A stretch of 64,000 bases of DNA. Source: Fredinandcohnia quinoae. GTDB taxonomy: Bacteria > Bacillota > Bacilli > Bacillales > Bacillaceae_L. Under the pieces are notes generated by a model that saw nothing but the letters and a program-made list of their open reading frames with translations, made no database searches and had not been told where the DNA came from. Within the stretch, counting starts at the first letter, position 1; every line of letters starts with the position of its first letter. Position numbers and translations under genes: made by a program. Below are positions 62,453-64,000 of this stretch, piece after piece. The stretch covers positions 1 to 64,000 of the forward strand of contig NZ_JAKTTI010000003.1 in assembly GCF_022427965.1 (NCBI RefSeq). Reading direction: 5' to 3'.

Positions 62453-63292
62453 TCATGCCTGAACCAATTGCTGTAACACCTCCGCTGTATCGCCATCAAT
62501 TCCAATAGATTTAGAAGCAATTACTTCTGGAATATATAGCTCCCCTTTATTAAGCGTGATGTAGGTCGCATTTTCTTCATGGCTAGTTAACTTCATAAAT
62601 GGTGCTTTTATCAATTGGTTTCTTACACCCACACCTAGTTCAAGCAGAACTAACTTTTTACCATGCGCTTTTTCGATAAAATCCTGATAAGCTTGATAGT
62701 TTGTTAGCCAAGCTTCACCTCTTAGAAAGTTCTGATCGACTTCGACATGAACCTGCATTGGCCCGCCACATTCTGGACATTTAGGAATCAGATCCGTAGA
62801 GACTTTTCCATTCTCTTGGTTTTTGGCCATTTCACTCAATATTTTATCACCTGGATAAATTTGATTATGACAACCATACGTACATTGCAGATTCCGACAA
62901 TTTCCTTCAATTTCAAATAGACGTTCCTTTGGAAATCCTGCCTGTGAGAAATGGTCATCAATATTAGAAGTGACTACAAAATAGTTTTTCTCTTTCACTA
63001 GTTCAAAAAGATTCTTCATAACTGGACTTGCTTCCTCATCATATAAAAAGTAGTCGTACATCCGGCTGAAAAACGCCCACTTTTCTTCTTGAGATGGAAA
63101 TGGATAAAAGCACCCTTGGATGATGCTTCGAAAACCATACTTTGCACGGAAATCTCCAAATTTCTCTAGAAAGGCTGTGTTCTCTGCAAAAATATGAATA
63201 CCTTCCGAAATAGAAAGGCCGTTACTTGCCCCGATTACAATACTATCAGCCTCTTGTATTTTTGTTATAGCCTTATAATATTTATCTTCCAT
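62453..63292 (-). CDS. SIR2-family NAD-dependent protein, class M-like
   Basis: A 279-residue sirtuin-fold protein. Rossmann start IVIGASNGLSISEG, TSNID (108-112, in place of TQNID) and two zinc Cys pairs (CTYGC at 137-141; CPECGG) are present. Where canonical sirtuins have the catalytic His (HG), this protein has Glu129 (EGN). That loss is shared with divergent class M sirtuins, which transfer ADP-ribose instead of deacylating. The ATG at 63292 follows GGGTGG and overlaps the end of the upstream sirtuin gene by 11 bp, so the two are coupled. No macrodomain gene is in view. Confidence 0.85.
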   Translation of the reverse strand: MEDKYYKAITKIQEADSIVIGASNGLSISEGIHIFAENTAFLEKFGDFRAKYGFRSIIQGCFYPFPSQEEKWAFFSRMYDYFLYDEEASPVMKNLFELVKEKNYFVVTSNIDDHFSQAGFPKERLFEIEGNCRNLQCTYGCHNQIYPGDKILSEMAKNQENGKVSTDLIPKCPECGGPMQVHVEVDQNFLRGEAWLTNYQAYQDFIEKAHGKKLVLLELGVGVRNQLIKAPFMKLTSHEENATYITLNKGELYIPEVIASKSIGIDGDTAEVLQQLVQA

Positions 63293-64000
63293 ATGATTCA
63301 CCACCCTTAAGCGATTGTGATTTCGTGGCTAGAACATCTCTTAGTACTTGTGCGATATCCTCATGAATGGCAAGTCCTTTATTTTTTAATTGCTCTGGCA
63401 GCAATGCGTCGTTTGGATTAATAGTAATATAGTATGCATCCGGCCAGCTGTAAGTCATGTTCCAAAAGGGTTCTTGGATGAACATTGGCGTCATTCGTCC
63501 GACGCCCAACTCTAAAAAGAGGACTTTTTTATTATGATTTTCCAGAAGAAATTCACGATATTTACGGTGTTCATCTTTAAATTTAGACCCTTCTAGAAAT
63601 ACAAAGGAACGCACCCATAATTCCATATGACCGCCACACTGTGAGCACTTGGGAACCATGCTGGATGGAATCCATGTCCCTTCGATGTGGGTACACAGTT
63701 CCTTTGCCTGTTCCGCGTATGGATAAACACCATCATGGCAGGGGTTTCCACATTGTAAATATGTCCAGTTCCCCTGAATGGCACTAACCTTTTCTTCCGG
63801 GAATTCTTGTGAAAATTGGGTATCTTGATTTGTCGTAAGAATATAATAGTTTTTGCCACGTAGGATTTGATTTAAATCCTTATAAGGCTGGCCAATAGGG
63901 ACTTGCGTTACAAAGTTAATCAAAGTAGCAAGATATGCCCACCGTTCTTCTTCTGTTCGGAATTTATAGTAAAAGCCCCCAAAGATGCTATCAATTCCAT
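63282..64000 (-). CDS. SIR2-family protein, class M-like (5' end missing)
   Basis: A paralogue of the next gene that continues past the right edge; about 239 residues are visible, the N-terminal Rossmann strand lies outside. An in-frame TTG at 63923 is not the real start, because the upstream codons (GIDSIFGGFYYKFRTEEERWA) align with the sister protein (SIIQGCFYPFPSQEEKWA). TTNQD replaces TQNID, and QGN replaces the catalytic HG, so the His is a Gln here. The zinc pairs CGNPC and CSQCGG are intact. Gln at this place is a reported feature of class M sirtuins. Confidence 0.85.
   Translation of the reverse strand, partial: GIDSIFGGFYYKFRTEEERWAYLATLINFVTQVPIGQPYKDLNQILRGKNYYILTTNQDTQFSQEFPEEKVSAIQGNWTYLQCGNPCHDGVYPYAEQAKELCTHIEGTWIPSSMVPKCSQCGGHMELWVRSFVFLEGSKFKDEHRKYREFLLENHNKKVLFLELGVGRMTPMFIQEPFWNMTYSWPDAYYITINPNDALLPEQLKNKGLAIHEDIAQVLRDVLATKSQSLKGGESYGR

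Noticed and set aside
63282-63923. Complete 213-residue sirtuin starting at TTG 63923
   Set aside because: The frame stays open to the window edge and the upstream codons align with the paralogue, so the gene is truncated by the window, not short.

Overview
The window is chromosomal DNA of a low-GC, spore-forming Bacillaceae bacterium. The block queG - yhbB-like amidase - trmL - prkA - yhbH keeps the gene order known from Bacillus subtilis, start sites carry strong AGGAGG-type ribosome binding sites, and operator types are typical of Bacillus (BirA box, a TnrA-like box, a cre-like site, a sigma-E-like promoter). I cannot fix the genus from sequence alone. I see no prophage, transposase, CRISPR array or rRNA.

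Layout. 1-4.1 kb: a PfkB sugar (acid) kinase and a GntR/HutC regulator face an SDR dehydrogenase-MFS transporter pair that has two matching operator-like palindromes upstream. 4.2-11.4 kb: sporulation and tRNA-modification block (yhbH, prkA, a 30-codon ORF, trmL, amidase, queG, B3/4 protein). 11.5-16.3 kb: tRNA-Gly with a broken partial copy, a SulP transporter-ArsR operon with a dyad operator, an MprF-like flippase, DinB and a small membrane protein. 16.3-33.2 kb: a large minus-strand carbohydrate cluster with a YesM/YesN-type two-component system, a CUT1 ABC importer without its own ATPase, YesL, a membrane-anchored esterase, two GH3 beta-glycosidases, an alpha/beta hydrolase and a GH20 hexosaminidase. 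No hydrolase has a secretion signal, so oligosaccharides are probably imported and then cut inside the cell.

33.2-40 kb: a second-type dnaN (sliding clamp) far from any origin, a Nudix gene, a DUF1835 gene, and the bioD-bioA-bioY-bioB operon with an excellent BirA operator but no bioF. 40-47.2 kb: two GNAT acetyltransferases flanking a 52-bp-period tandem array, an ANT(6)-like nucleotidyltransferase, two lipoproteins, a transglutaminase-like protein, a DMT transporter and a secreted protein. 47.2-53.3 kb: rtcB, a YtrA-type GntR/ABC operon with clear promoter and operator, a chemoreceptor and a BMP lipoprotein. 53.5-64 kb: amt, an AlkD-like gene, an ABC exporter plus OmpR-type two-component operon, a TetR/SDR pair, two CBO0543-like membrane proteins, a third unrelated-looking membrane protein, and two tandem divergent sirtuins lacking the catalytic histidine; the last one runs off the window edge.

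The most unusual items are: (1) the 52-bp array, in which every unit on the minus strand carries an AGG-type ribosome binding site, ATG, eight codons of near-constant meaning (M-[CY]-K-A-x-x-H-H) and, in five of six units, a stop codon in three different spellings, all placed in the leader of an acetyltransferase gene; (2) the sirtuin pair, which resembles macrodomain-linked class M ADP-ribosylating sirtuins; (3) the tRNA-Gly half-copy joined to a 48-bp palindromic segment exactly at the anticodon loop; (4) the paired operators that tie the GntR regulator to the SDR-MFS genes.
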